This document shows, piece after piece, positions 41,618-50,206 of a DNA stretch of 64,000 bases. This stretch comes from Hormoscilla sp. GM7CHS1pb (GTDB lineage: Bacteria > Cyanobacteriota > Cyanobacteriia > Cyanobacteriales > Desertifilaceae). The notes under the pieces are model-generated. The model worked only from the letters and a program-made list of their open reading frames with translations. It searched no databases and had not been told where the DNA came from. Both the position numbers and the translations under genes were made by a program. Every line of letters starts with the position of its first letter. Position 1 is the first letter of the stretch. Location: contig JACONN010000002.1 of assembly GCA_014323675.1 (NCBI GenBank), positions 868,001 through 932,000 on the forward strand, read 5' to 3'.

Positions 41618-42116
41618 AATTTAGCTCTCCTGAGTGTCTGGGATAACTGTATCGTAATATACAAAAAACTGAGTTCAAAAAGGCTGAAACCATTTATTTT
41701 TTTGTGGAAATATAAGTTTTACTTATCACTCTCAACTCAGGAGACCCCATAATTTCTGCTATAATATTTTCTATCGTTCATCATTTACCTTGCTTGTACC
41801 GGTCCGAGCCCGATCGCCCCTTCATGAATCCTGTGTGGAGTAACCGAGTAGCGCACTCCCTGCCCAGCAATGGTTATCGGTAGCTGAGCGATCGACAGAG
41901 CATCTTTCCTTTTTCTTTACTTGTAACTCCTATACTAAATAAACGATCGCAATTAAAGTCAAGGGGAGTCAAGTTTTGTTAAATTGGCTGAAAACCCCTC
42001 CCAAAGAGAGGTTTAGCCATGTTGACATTTCCCAAGATAGGCTCGGAAGGTTAGTAGTGCGAAACAAGACCTGATATGAGTATAAATGTTTAAGGTATAA
42101 AAGCTGATTAAACAGA
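41618..42116. other. About 500-bp gap upstream of parB
   Basis: Divergent spacer between the DCC gene and parB. It contains several GATCGC-type octamer variants and AT-rich tracts (for example tatactaaataaacg near 41931), but no gene, clear hairpin or consensus promoter was found. Confidence 0.3.
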
Positions 42117-43169
42117 ATGAGTCCACAGAAACACCAGAGTTCTAACTCATCATCTACCGGTACCAATTACTCTTTGCCTCTTGGTGAGAATAAGGGGACT
42201 AACGGTAAAATGCTGCATGGGTCGGCCATAGCTGTTCCACTAGACCAGATCGAATTACCACCATATCAACCTCGTCAACATTTTGATGAGGAGGGTATGC
42301 AGCAACTAACCGCCAGTGTCAAGCAACATGGCATTCTGCAGCCACTTCTGATCCGACCTGTGGGCAAAGAGCGATACGAGCTAGTGGCAGGAGAGCGGCG
42401 GTATCGAGCGGCCAAAGGGGCTTCACTGACATCAGTACCGGCGGTAATCAAAGAGCTGAGTGCCAAGGAGGCGACAGAACTGGCCCTATTGGAGAATCTC
42501 CACAGAGAAGACCTCAATGCTATTGAGGAGACAGAAGGGATTTTGCAACTTATAGCTCTCACTCTCGAATATGAGGTCCAGAAGGTGCCCCAGCTCCTTT
42601 ACAAGTTGAAGCATCATGTAGATAAGTCGTCAAGGGACTCGACCGAGTCGGGGCAAAACATTTTGCCCAAGGATGAAAATGCTGGTGCAGAGAATGACAA
42701 TAATATTTGGCTAGGAATGACCGTAGAGTTGGCAAAGGTGAAGTCGGTATTTGAAAGTCTCAACAGGATGAGTTGGGAATCATTTGTCAAAACTAGACTT
42801 TCGTTACTGAATTTGCCAGCCGATGTTCTGGATGCAGTGAGAAAAAATCAGATCAAATACACGAAAGCACAAGCGATCGCGCGGGTCAAGGATGACGAAG
42901 CACGCGGTCGTTTATTGTCCCAGGCGATCGCCTCCGGATGGTCTCTCAAGCAAATCAAGGAACGGATAAAATCTCAGATGGGGGAAAAAGCGACCCAGTC
43001 CCCAAGTGCTATATTGACCCGTCTGGATGAAACTTACAAACAAATCAAAACCAGTATGAAAAAAAATATCTCGATTTGGCAAGAACCTCAAAATCAAGAA
43101 CGGTTGGAGGCACTGTTGACGGAATTAGAAACGCTGCTGATGAATAAATCTGAAGATGGAAATCGATAA
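42117..43169 (+). CDS. parB: ParB/Spo0J-family partition protein
   Basis: The 350-aa protein has the ParB N-terminal CTPase motifs: QPRQHFDEEGMQQLTASVKQHG (C box region), LVAGERRYRAAKGA (GERRYRA box) and ALLENLHREDLNAIEE (ENLHR box). The central DNA-binding region follows, and the C-terminus is Lys-rich. ParB binds parS sites and helps chromosome or plasmid segregation. No parA gene is adjacent and no parS was identified. It ends 14 bp before the methyltransferase, so the two may share a transcript. It could also serve as a regulator rather than a partition protein. Confidence 0.85.
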   Translation: MSPQKHQSSNSSSTGTNYSLPLGENKGTNGKMLHGSAIAVPLDQIELPPYQPRQHFDEEGMQQLTASVKQHGILQPLLIRPVGKERYELVAGERRYRAAKGASLTSVPAVIKELSAKEATELALLENLHREDLNAIEETEGILQLIALTLEYEVQKVPQLLYKLKHHVDKSSRDSTESGQNILPKDENAGAENDNNIWLGMTVELAKVKSVFESLNRMSWESFVKTRLSLLNLPADVLDAVRKNQIKYTKAQAIARVKDDEARGRLLSQAIASGWSLKQIKERIKSQMGEKATQSPSAILTRLDETYKQIKTSMKKNISIWQEPQNQERLEALLTELETLLMNKSEDGNR

Positions 43170-43183
43170 TTAGGATAATTGTG

Positions 43184-44035
43184 ATGACAAATAAACAGAT
43201 AGAACTTCCTTACATGGACTTTTTCCTAGAGGCTTTTGAGGAAGGAGACTCGGAGTTAATTAAGAGTGTTGGACGACATGCTCATTGGGGCTATTGGGAA
43301 GCCCCGACGGAGGCAAATGGTTCCGGCTCTGATTTTGCGAAGGCGGCTGAGGATATGTGCAGTCAAGTATATGTTGCTGCAAATGTAGGAGATGGTCAAT
43401 CAGTTCTGGATGTTGGTTGTGGTTTTGGAGGTGCGATCGCCAGCATCAACGAAGGGTTTACAAACATGAAACTTGTAGGTTTAAATATTGACGAGCGTCA
43501 GTTAGAAAGAGCCAGAAATGAGGTGAAAGCAGCTGAGAGTAACCAGGTAGAATTTGTTTGGGGTGATGCCTGTCAGCTCCCATTTCCAGAAGACTCTTTT
43601 GATGTCGTATTAGCAAATGAATGTATTTTTCACTTTCCGAGCCGCGAGGGCTTTTTTGCTGAAGCCAAACGGGTATTGCGATCGGGCGGTCGTCTGGGGA
43701 TTAGCGACTACGTGCCCACAGAGATTTTACAACCGTTTTTGAAACTATGGAACCTGAGCGGATTGAGCAGTATAATTTATGGGAAATGCGATCTGAGCTA
43801 CAGTTTGACAGATTATCATCGATTAGCCCGAGAGTCGGGCTTGAAAATTTTGCGAGAATATGATATAACAGTGAATACCCTGCCAACTTATCCCTTCTTC
43901 CGTCAGATAATGGAGGTGACGGCGACAAAGGTGCGATTTGATTTACAAGCAGAGTTTAAATTGACAACTGACTTGTCAGAGTGGGCGAGTGCCCAGGGTT
44001 TGATGCGTTACATGATTTTCTCAATGATTGCCTAA
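43184..44035 (+). CDS. Class I SAM-dependent methyltransferase (paralogue of 12934-13791)
   Basis: About 283 aa from ATG 43184, preceded by AGGATAATT as a weak ribosome-binding site. Motif I is SVLDVGCGFGGAI, then VGLNIDERQLERA, FDVVLANECIFHFPSREGFF and RVLRSGGRLGISDY. RHAHWGYWE precedes motif I, as in the paralogue. Substrate unknown. Position right after parB and 150 bp before the stand-alone ACP suggests that it belongs to the acyl-modifying group that follows. Confidence 0.83.
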   Translation: MTNKQIELPYMDFFLEAFEEGDSELIKSVGRHAHWGYWEAPTEANGSGSDFAKAAEDMCSQVYVAANVGDGQSVLDVGCGFGGAIASINEGFTNMKLVGLNIDERQLERARNEVKAAESNQVEFVWGDACQLPFPEDSFDVVLANECIFHFPSREGFFAEAKRVLRSGGRLGISDYVPTEILQPFLKLWNLSGLSSIIYGKCDLSYSLTDYHRLARESGLKILREYDITVNTLPTYPFFRQIMEVTATKVRFDLQAEFKLTTDLSEWASAQGLMRYMIFSMIA

Positions 44036-44185
44036 TTGAGCTAAAATATGGGGTGTGACAGGATGGGGGAAACACATTCTGCCAATATCGCAGTTTAGCG
44101 GGGACAGCAGAAGAAAACTAAACTGTAGCAAGCAGTTGCACATTTAAAATTGTACGGCAAAATTGTGGAGGTTTAAAATACGATC

Positions 44186-44467
44186 GTGCAGGATCTAGAA
44201 GACACGACCAGTTTGGAAAGCAAGAGTGCTCAGGTCACAGAAATAAAAGCTTGGTTAATTGCCTATATGGCGGAATTAACAGACATGGATGGGGACGATA
44301 TTGATGCTAATCTGCCTTTCGATAGCTACGATCTCGACTCATCAGCGGCTGTGGGTATGACCGTAGATCTAGAAGCATGGTTGGGACGCCAATTAGATCC
44401 GACATTGCTGTACGAGTTCCCCACTATTAATACTCTTGCCAAACATTTAGCTGAGGAAGTAAAATAG
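44186..44467 (+). CDS. Stand-alone acyl carrier protein (phosphopantetheine-binding)
   Basis: The 93-aa protein has the attachment site DSYDLDSSAAVGMTVDLEAW, where the first Ser after DLD would carry phosphopantetheine. The following GRQLDPTLLYEFPTINTLAKHLAEEV is helix III-IV of the fold. This DLDSS variant is typical of carrier proteins that work with fatty acyl-AMP ligases in cyanobacterial lipid and lipopeptide pathways, though no ligase is seen here. The start is GTG 44186; GGAGG stands 15 bases upstream. It is followed after 124 bp by the diiron enzyme. Confidence 0.85.
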   Translation: MQDLEDTTSLESKSAQVTEIKAWLIAYMAELTDMDGDDIDANLPFDSYDLDSSAAVGMTVDLEAWLGRQLDPTLLYEFPTINTLAKHLAEEVK

Positions 44468-44591
44468 CAGACAGAATAGTCGGCAACCAGTAGTTCGAGA
44501 ACAAACGAGGGAAAAATCCGACGCGATTTCAAGGCAGAAGGGAGCAAAACGGGTTGCAGAAATCAGATTTACACAGATAAGAGAGGAAATT

Positions 44592-45713
44592 ATGACTAAC
44601 GTAGTCGAGCAAGACATCCAGACAAAATCACTCGATCGACGGAAAAAAAACAGGCACTTGACTTTAATCGAGACCACTTACCGGAAAAATACAGAGTCTG
44701 ACTACACGGAGAAAATAGCCGCCCTCGGAGAAAAATTTAAATACAACAACGATCGCGATCGCTATTGGAGCGAACCCCAGTTTTCCCTACTATACGGAAC
44801 GCCGATTTTTGCCGGGGCGTCAGTTGCACAAAAAATGGCCCTCAATCACTTGTACTGGACGATTTTTTACTCGGGATCGGCGTCTTCAGAAAGCAATGCA
44901 ATTCTCTACAATCAAATTACGGCAGGTGTTTTTAAAGCTGCCGGCGATTACGAAACCCTCTGCAAAGAACTTGACCTAGAAACTAACCAAGAAAAAGAAC
45001 ATATTCGGGCATTTCAAAAGGCATGTCGCGAAACAAACATGGCTTTGCTTGGGAAGAAAGGATTGACTCAATTTATCAATCAAAAGTCAGCTAATATAGG
45101 CGATCGCTCGAATGCAACCAAGAAGAGGAAAAAATCCTTTGATTTTAACGGGGATAGTTCTCGGAACGTAGATTACCAAGAAAGAGCCATCCGTTTTTTC
45201 GTAAAGACAATGTTGAGGAAGCAAGAACGGTTTTATTCTCATTATTTCCGAGAATTGGAACAGCAAGGAAGAGCAATTTTCATCCCCACAAGCGGTTGGA
45301 ATAAGCGAGTTATGTCCGATCGCTTAACGTATTTTATGACCTTAAACTATGGCAGTTCTCCCTTCCTAGCCTGTTGCGTATACTTCTCACGCTTAATGGC
45401 AAATATGCTCAGGAATATACAAGAACACCGCCATTCCCTTTATTTTAAGCAGCTAGAAAAGCAGGGAGAGGACATCCCCGTAGCAACAGCCATATCTCGT
45501 TACCATAGCTTAGATGAATCTTTCCATACGACAATCTCCCAGACCCTCGCTCGCGATTTTTATAAGGAATTTCCTCAGCCAACAGCCTACGAGAAGTTAA
45601 TAGCCAATATAATGGCTTACCAGCTTCAACGGACCGTAAATTTGACGAACGGGATTTCTACTGGACTCCATGGTAATTATTTTGGTGATGATTTGGGTTT
45701 AAATTCAGATTAA
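44592..45713 (+). CDS. AurF-like diiron oxygenase
   Basis: The 373-aa protein shows the whole ligand set of AurF-type non-haem diiron enzymes by spacing: Glu100, Glu134 and His137 (EKEH), Glu197 and His305, Glu309, His312 (HSLDESFH). AurF oxidises an arylamine to a nitro group, and relatives hydroxylate or desaturate carrier-bound acyl chains. GAGAGGA lies before the ATG as ribosome-binding site. Residues 60-100 and 240-275 look helical. Context with an ACP and a CFA-synthase-like enzyme suggests an ACP-bound acyl substrate. The assignment to AurF is from residue spacing; reaction is inferred. Intact. Confidence 0.72.
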   Translation: MTNVVEQDIQTKSLDRRKKNRHLTLIETTYRKNTESDYTEKIAALGEKFKYNNDRDRYWSEPQFSLLYGTPIFAGASVAQKMALNHLYWTIFYSGSASSESNAILYNQITAGVFKAAGDYETLCKELDLETNQEKEHIRAFQKACRETNMALLGKKGLTQFINQKSANIGDRSNATKKRKKSFDFNGDSSRNVDYQERAIRFFVKTMLRKQERFYSHYFRELEQQGRAIFIPTSGWNKRVMSDRLTYFMTLNYGSSPFLACCVYFSRLMANMLRNIQEHRHSLYFKQLEKQGEDIPVATAISRYHSLDESFHTTISQTLARDFYKEFPQPTAYEKLIANIMAYQLQRTVNLTNGISTGLHGNYFGDDLGLNSD

Positions 45714-45759
45714 TGTCTGAGACGAATCCAGACTTAAAGACGTTACAAAAACAGAAACA

Positions 45760-46686
45760 ATGAAAAAAGCTAATTCTCTAAAAGATAATGTTCCCTTGTT
45801 AGAACATCGCCAAAATTACCCGACAAATTACCAAGGTGCTTCTGCTCAAGCCATTCAGCATCACTACGATGCTGGTAATGAATTTTATCAACTATGGCTG
45901 GATAGTACCCTAACCTATAGCTGTGCGTTGTGGGATGAACACGATAGCAATGATTGTCTGGAAACAGCTCAACTGAGAAAGCTAGATTACTATATCGAAC
46001 AAGCTAGAGCCAAAGCAGTAGAGAGGGTGTTAGAAATTGGTTCTGGCTGGGGATCCATGGCAAAACGTCTGGTGGAAGTGCATGATGTCAAGCAAGTGAC
46101 AACGCTCACCCTGAGTCAAGCTCAATTAGACTGGATTCAATCTTTTAACAACCCTCAGATTGACATTCGTTTGGAGAATTGGTGCGATCATTGTCCACCC
46201 GAACCCTACGATGCCATCATTTCCGTTGCTGCGTTTGAAGCATTTGCCAAATTAGGGCTTTCAGAAACTGAAAAGATCGAAGCATACCGCTGTTTTTTTG
46301 AAAAATGCCATCAATGTTTAAAAGCTGGGAGATGGATGTCTCTGCAAACCATAATTTACGAAAATGCAAATGTGGAAACTTTCAGTAAGTTTATGGGCGA
46401 AGAAATATTTCCAGAATCAGATCTACCCCATCTTTCAGAAATCGCTAAAGCAACTCAGGGACTTTTTGAGATTATCGTGATGCGGAACGATCGCCAGCAC
46501 TATGAACGAACGCTAAAAGTCTGGCTCAAAAATTTAAAAGAAAATCGGAGCAAAGCTATTGAGCTAGCTGGCGAAAACCTTGTCAGTCGCTATGAAAAAT
46601 ATTTGAGCTTCTGTGCCATTGGTTTCTACACCGGAACAATGAACCTCTCGCGAAGCATCAAGCAGCTAAATACGGCTGTGTTGTAG
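45760..46686 (+). CDS. Cyclopropane-fatty-acid-synthase-like methyltransferase
   Basis: The 308-aa protein begins with the CFA synthase signature HHYDAGNEFYQLWLD followed by LTYSCALWDEHD. SAM motif I is VLEIGSGWGSMAKRL. CFA synthases transfer a methylene or methyl group from SAM to an unsaturated acyl chain. The usual N-terminal lipid-binding domain of long bacterial CFA synthases is absent, as in shorter mycolic-acid-type or small-molecule C-methyltransferases. It follows the diiron gene by 46 bp on the same strand. The C-terminal SRSIKQLNTAVL abuts a transposon fragment. Confidence 0.83.
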   Translation: MKKANSLKDNVPLLEHRQNYPTNYQGASAQAIQHHYDAGNEFYQLWLDSTLTYSCALWDEHDSNDCLETAQLRKLDYYIEQARAKAVERVLEIGSGWGSMAKRLVEVHDVKQVTTLTLSQAQLDWIQSFNNPQIDIRLENWCDHCPPEPYDAIISVAAFEAFAKLGLSETEKIEAYRCFFEKCHQCLKAGRWMSLQTIIYENANVETFSKFMGEEIFPESDLPHLSEIAKATQGLFEIIVMRNDRQHYERTLKVWLKNLKENRSKAIELAGENLVSRYEKYLSFCAIGFYTGTMNLSRSIKQLNTAVL

Positions 46687-46691
46687 TAGAC

Positions 46692-46931
46692 GTGACGGAA
46701 GAGTACACCAGCAAAACTTGCTCAAAATGTGGGCACATTCACATAAAGTTAGGAGGCAACAAACGATTTATTTGTCCCTCATGTGGTCACACTATTAGTC
46801 GTGATATTAATGGCGCTTTCAACAAAATGTTGAAGGCTTTGAGAGATCCCTCCGCATCTGGCCTGATCGCTTCATTCCAGATTGTGCCATACTCAGAAAT
46901 TTCGGGCAATTACCAGATTTTTCCGGGTTAA
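46692..46931 (+). pseudogene. 3' fragment of a TnpB-type gene (zinc finger and last RuvC motif)
   Basis: About 79 codons encode CSKCGHIHIKLGG, FICPSCGHTISRDINGAF, then a short tail. This is the C-terminal zinc finger and last catalytic Asp region of an IS200/IS605-type TnpB different from that at 39826. The rest is missing, and the cut lies immediately after the CFA-like stop codon. It marks an old insertion at the 3' border of the acyl-modifying group. Confidence 0.75.
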
Positions 46932-47159
46932 ATGTATCTGTAAAACTCGTCTGAAACGCGCGCGCTGACAATACTTTATGGCTTCATGGCTGGGGTGAAG
47001 GGATAGCATGAGCATCTTGTTTAATAGGAGTTCCTAAAGCGCTAGCAGAGATCAGTGGGAGATAGGGCGCTGGTCCGGAGGTGAAACTGTATTAGTACCC
47101 AGATAATCGGGCGGAAATTTGCTATAATCATGATAATTATCGAATTATGAAGGATTAGC
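46932..47159. other. Gap of about 230 bp
   Basis: No gene seen. It follows the tnpB fragment and leads to the holin-like gene. An AT-rich stretch (gctataatcatgataattatcg, about 47122) contains TATAAT about 30 bases before the start region and may be the -10 of its promoter. Confidence 0.3.
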
Positions 47160-47162
47160 GTG

Positions 47163-47510
47163 ATGAATTTCTTCTTAACTTGGGTACTGACTGCTATCTC
47201 CCTAACAATTACAGCCTATCTCGTTCCAGGTCTGACGATCGCCAGTTGGCAGGCCGCAGCCATCGGTGTGGCGGTGATGGGGTTGGTTAATGCGATCGTC
47301 AAACCCATTCTGACAATTCTCACCTTGCCGTTAACGATCTTGACCTTGGGTCTGTTTCTGTTGGTGGTTAATGCGATCGGTCTTTTGATGGTCGGATACT
47401 TCACTCCCGGTTTTACAGTTAATGGTTTCTTCCCGGCCTTGTTTGGTTCGATCGTTTTGTCTGTGGTTTCTGGGTTGATAAACCAGCTTGTCAGCCCGGG
47501 CGAGGCTTAA
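47163..47510 (+). CDS. Phage holin superfamily IV-like small membrane protein
   Basis: About 115 aa with four predicted membrane helices, including LTAISLTITAYLVPGLTIAS, MGLVNAIVKPILTILTLPLT and LFLLVVNAIGLLMVGYFTPGF. The VNAIVKPIL...LPLTILTLGLF pattern fits the four-helix family annotated as mycobacterial phage holin IV or DUF360. The name is historical; no lysis role is implied. The last 22 bases before the stop are the start of the 219-bp tandem duplication. Confidence 0.82.
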   Translation: MNFFLTWVLTAISLTITAYLVPGLTIASWQAAAIGVAVMGLVNAIVKPILTILTLPLTILTLGLFLLVVNAIGLLMVGYFTPGFTVNGFFPALFGSIVLSVVSGLINQLVSPGEA

Positions 47511-47925
47511 GGTGATTCGTTAGTAGTAAGGTAGTAAGCACGAAGAGTGCTATGGCTGGCGCCACGCTGCGCGATCGGTGGTGGGCACCGCCCACCCTAC
47601 TAGCTTCGATGGTGGGCACCGCCCACCCTACAAATTTTGAAGTAATATTTTCTCGGAGTATGACTGAAACATTAGCTCAAATAGGTCTGCCTCCTCAATT
47701 TCCCGATTGTCAGCCCGGGCGAGGCTTAAGGTGATTCGTTAGTAGTAAGGTAGTAAGCACGAAGAGTGCTATGGCTGGCGCCACGCTGCGCGATCGGTGG
47801 TGGGCACCGCCCACCCTACTAGCTTCGATGGTGGGCACCGCCCACCCTACAAATTTTGAAGTAATATTTTCTCGGAGTATGACTGAAACATTAGCTCAAA
47901 TAGGTCTGCCTCCTCAATTTCCCGA
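47488..47925. repeat. 219-bp tandem duplication
   Basis: Bases 47488-47706 are repeated at 47707-47925 with no difference visible. Each unit holds the last codons of the holin-like gene, a repeat-rich leader with two GGTGGGCACCGCCCACC palindromes and the first codons of the Uma2 gene (ATG 47660 and 47879). The left copy thus makes an abortive ORF, and the right copy feeds the complete gene. The unit is 73 codons long. Confidence 0.9.
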
Positions 47926-48679
47926 CCACACGCAACTACCCGAAGAAGATGGTACGTTTGTGAAAAACTTTCAAGAACATCCCCAAAGTTTGATTCTGAC
48001 TGATTCCATTGGTCCCGTTCTGGAGCGACTTCATCCCGATGGACAGTATGCTATTGGACAAGACTGCGGCATCTATTGGCGGGAAACTGACCCGCCAGAA
48101 AAAGGTGCCGAAGCGCCTGATTGGTTCTATGTCCCGAATGTCCCCCCTAAGCTGAATGGTGAAATTCGCCGTTCTTACGTGCTGTGGCGGGAATACCAGG
48201 CACCTTTGATTGCTTTGGAGTTCGCTAGTGGCAATGGTAAAGAGGAACGAGATACAACTCCTCTGGCTTTTGCTGCGGAAGAGGCGAAGCAAAAACCGGG
48301 CAAGTTTTGGGTGTATGAGAGGATTATCAGGATTCCTTACTATGGCATATTTCAAATCAGCAATAGCCAGTTAGAGGTCTATCACCTGGTAGATTTTGTT
48401 TATCATAAGTTGGAGCCGAACTCACGGGGTCACTATCCGATCGAGTTATTAGAAGTAGAGTTGGGACTCTGGCAGGGAAGCTATCAGAATCAAACACAGT
48501 CCTGGCTGCGTTGGTGGGATTTGCAGGGAAATCTGTTGTTAACTGGTTCGGAACGAGCCGAACTGGAAAAACAAAGAACTGCAAGGGCTGAAGCCCGAGC
48601 GCAAGAGGCTGAAGCTAAAGCCGCACGATTGGCAGAAAAGCTACGGGCATTGGGTGTTGACCCCGATGCTGAAGAATAA
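47879..48679 (+). CDS. Uma2-family protein (DUF820), copy A
   Basis: About 266 aa from MTETLAQIGLPPQFPDHTQ; the upstream ORF start at 47771 lies in the palindromic repeat and is rejected. The Uma2 family has a PD-(D/E)XK-like nuclease fold and is hugely expanded in filamentous cyanobacteria. Visible: DWFYVPNVPP, YQAPLIALEFASGNG, FWVYERIIRIPYYGIF and YHLVDFVYHKLEPN. The tail is a short coiled coil AEARAQEAEAKAARLAEKLR. GGAG lies seven bases before ATG. Role in DNA transactions is unknown. Confidence 0.85.
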   Translation: MTETLAQIGLPPQFPDHTQLPEEDGTFVKNFQEHPQSLILTDSIGPVLERLHPDGQYAIGQDCGIYWRETDPPEKGAEAPDWFYVPNVPPKLNGEIRRSYVLWREYQAPLIALEFASGNGKEERDTTPLAFAAEEAKQKPGKFWVYERIIRIPYYGIFQISNSQLEVYHLVDFVYHKLEPNSRGHYPIELLEVELGLWQGSYQNQTQSWLRWWDLQGNLLLTGSERAELEKQRTARAEARAQEAEAKAARLAEKLRALGVDPDAEE

Positions 48680-49190
48680 CGTTCCCAGGCAGAGCCGTGG
48701 GAACGAGACCGTCACCCGTTCCCAGGCAAATAGCCGCACCCGTGCATGGTGCGGCTACAGTTACAAAGCCGCCTGCGCGGGCTGGCGATCGGGCTTTAAC
48801 TAGGGACTTTGTGATAGATAACCGCGCGGAGTAATCATCCAATCACCGTGGGTCTGGGTACTTGAACTGCTCGGGCTGAAGCCCGAGCGCAAGAGGCTGA
48901 AGCTAAGGCCGCACGATTGGCAGAAAAGCTACGGGCATGCTGAGTTGACCCCGATGCTGAAGAATCTGGAAATACATGCGCACGATCGAGTCTGTATCCA
49001 AACATTTAGCTACACCCGCCATCATCCAGGCCAACTGTCCGCCACCTATCACACCTACTCGCTTCACTTGCTGTTGTCCCTTCTCTCTTAACCTGACAAT
49101 AATCTTAACCGGGCCGATCGGACAACTGCCGCTCTCTCCTATGATATCATAGCAGCCAATTCGGCAACATTGTAGCAACCTTTTGGACAA
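48680..49190. repeat. Gap with remnants of a Uma2 3' end and a cobJ 3' end
   Basis: Bases 48785-48861 nearly match the 3' end of cbiG-cobJ at 50192-50268 (gatcgggctttaactaggga...). Bases 48868-48965 match the coiled-coil tail of a Uma2 gene (gcccgagcgcaagaggctga...acgggca...gttgaccccgatgctgaagaat). The rest has gttcccag/ctgggaac repeats and no gene. It records unequal duplication of the Uma2-cobJ border. Confidence 0.7.
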
Positions 49191-50189
49191 ATGCAAAAAC
49201 GCAACTTTTTTACACGGTCCCAAACGTCGATTCTGACTGAGTCCATTGGTCCCGTTCTGAAGCGACTTCATCCCGATGGACAGTATGCTATTGGACAAGA
49301 CTGCCCCATCTATTGGCGGGAAACTATCCTGCCAAGATTCCCTACCCGAGTGCATAATTGGTTCTATGTCCCGAATGTCCCCCCAGGGCCGAATGGTGAA
49401 ATTCGCCCTTCTTACGAGATGTGGCGGGAATACCAGGCACCCTTGATTGCTTTGGAGTTCTCCCCTTCTTGGGGCGATATTGAAGAGGCGCGAGATACAA
49501 CTCCTCTGTTTGCTGCGGACGGGGCGGAGCAAGAACCGGGCAAGTTTTGGGTGTATGAGAAGATTATCAGGATTCCTTACTATGGCATCTTTCAATCTAG
49601 CAATAACCAGTTAGAGTTCTATCACCTGGTAGATTTTGTTTATCATAAGCTGGAGCCGAACTCACGGGGTCACTATCCGATCGAGCCATTAGAAGTAGAG
49701 TTGGGAGTCAGCCCTGGGAATAGCTGGAACAAGCTTCCGCTGCGTTGGTGGGATTTGCAGGGAAATTTGTTGTTAACTGATTCGGAACGAGCCTCATTGG
49801 AAAGACGAAGAACTTTTGAGGCTGAAGCCCGAGCGCAAAAGGCTGAAGCCCGAGTCCAAGGGGCTGAAGCCCGAGTCCAAGAGGCTGAAGCCCGAGCGCG
49901 AAAGGCTGAAGCCCGAGTCCAAGAGGCTGAAGCCCGAGCGCAAGAGGCTGAAGCCCGAGTCCAAGAGGCTGTAGATAAGGCCGCACGATTAGCAGAAAAG
50001 CTACGGGTATGTGTTGACCCCGATGCTGCTGAAGCCCTAGCCCGAGAGGCTGAAGCCCGAATCCAAGAGGCTGAAGCCCGAGCGCAAGAGGCTGAAGCCC
50101 GAATCCAAGAGGCTGAAGCCCGAGCGCAAGAGGCTGAAGCCCGAGCTCAAGAAGCTGAAGCCGCACACTTCAGAGATTGTATTGAATAA
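49191..50189 (+). CDS. Uma2-family protein, copy B, with altered N-terminus and expanded heptads
   Basis: The 332-aa ORF matches copy A from SIGPVLKRLHPDGQYAIGQD through KLEPNSRGHYPIEPLEVELG. The first 36 or so residues of copy A are replaced by MQKRNFFTRSQTSIL, so the N-terminus is probably lost and the gene impaired. The C-terminus contains about nine heptads of EAEARAQ/EAEARVQ type, a KAARLAEKLR unit, then about six more heptads, as a long coiled coil. The 21-bp DNA repeats explain the growth by slippage. Nuclease core residues are as in copy A. Confidence 0.78.
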   Translation: MQKRNFFTRSQTSILTESIGPVLKRLHPDGQYAIGQDCPIYWRETILPRFPTRVHNWFYVPNVPPGPNGEIRPSYEMWREYQAPLIALEFSPSWGDIEEARDTTPLFAADGAEQEPGKFWVYEKIIRIPYYGIFQSSNNQLEFYHLVDFVYHKLEPNSRGHYPIEPLEVELGVSPGNSWNKLPLRWWDLQGNLLLTDSERASLERRRTFEAEARAQKAEARVQGAEARVQEAEARARKAEARVQEAEARAQEAEARVQEAVDKAARLAEKLRVCVDPDAAEALAREAEARIQEAEARAQEAEARIQEAEARAQEAEARAQEAEAAHFRDCIE

Positions 50190-50206
50190 GGGCGATCGGG
50201 CTTTAA

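Noticed and set aside
47160..47510. Phage lysis holin
   Set aside because: Family name is historical; there is no endolysin or phage gene nearby.
49708..50166. Minus-strand ORF with LGLQPLALGLQ repeats
   Set aside because: It is the antisense shadow of the Uma2 heptad region; repeated 21-bp units keep several frames open.
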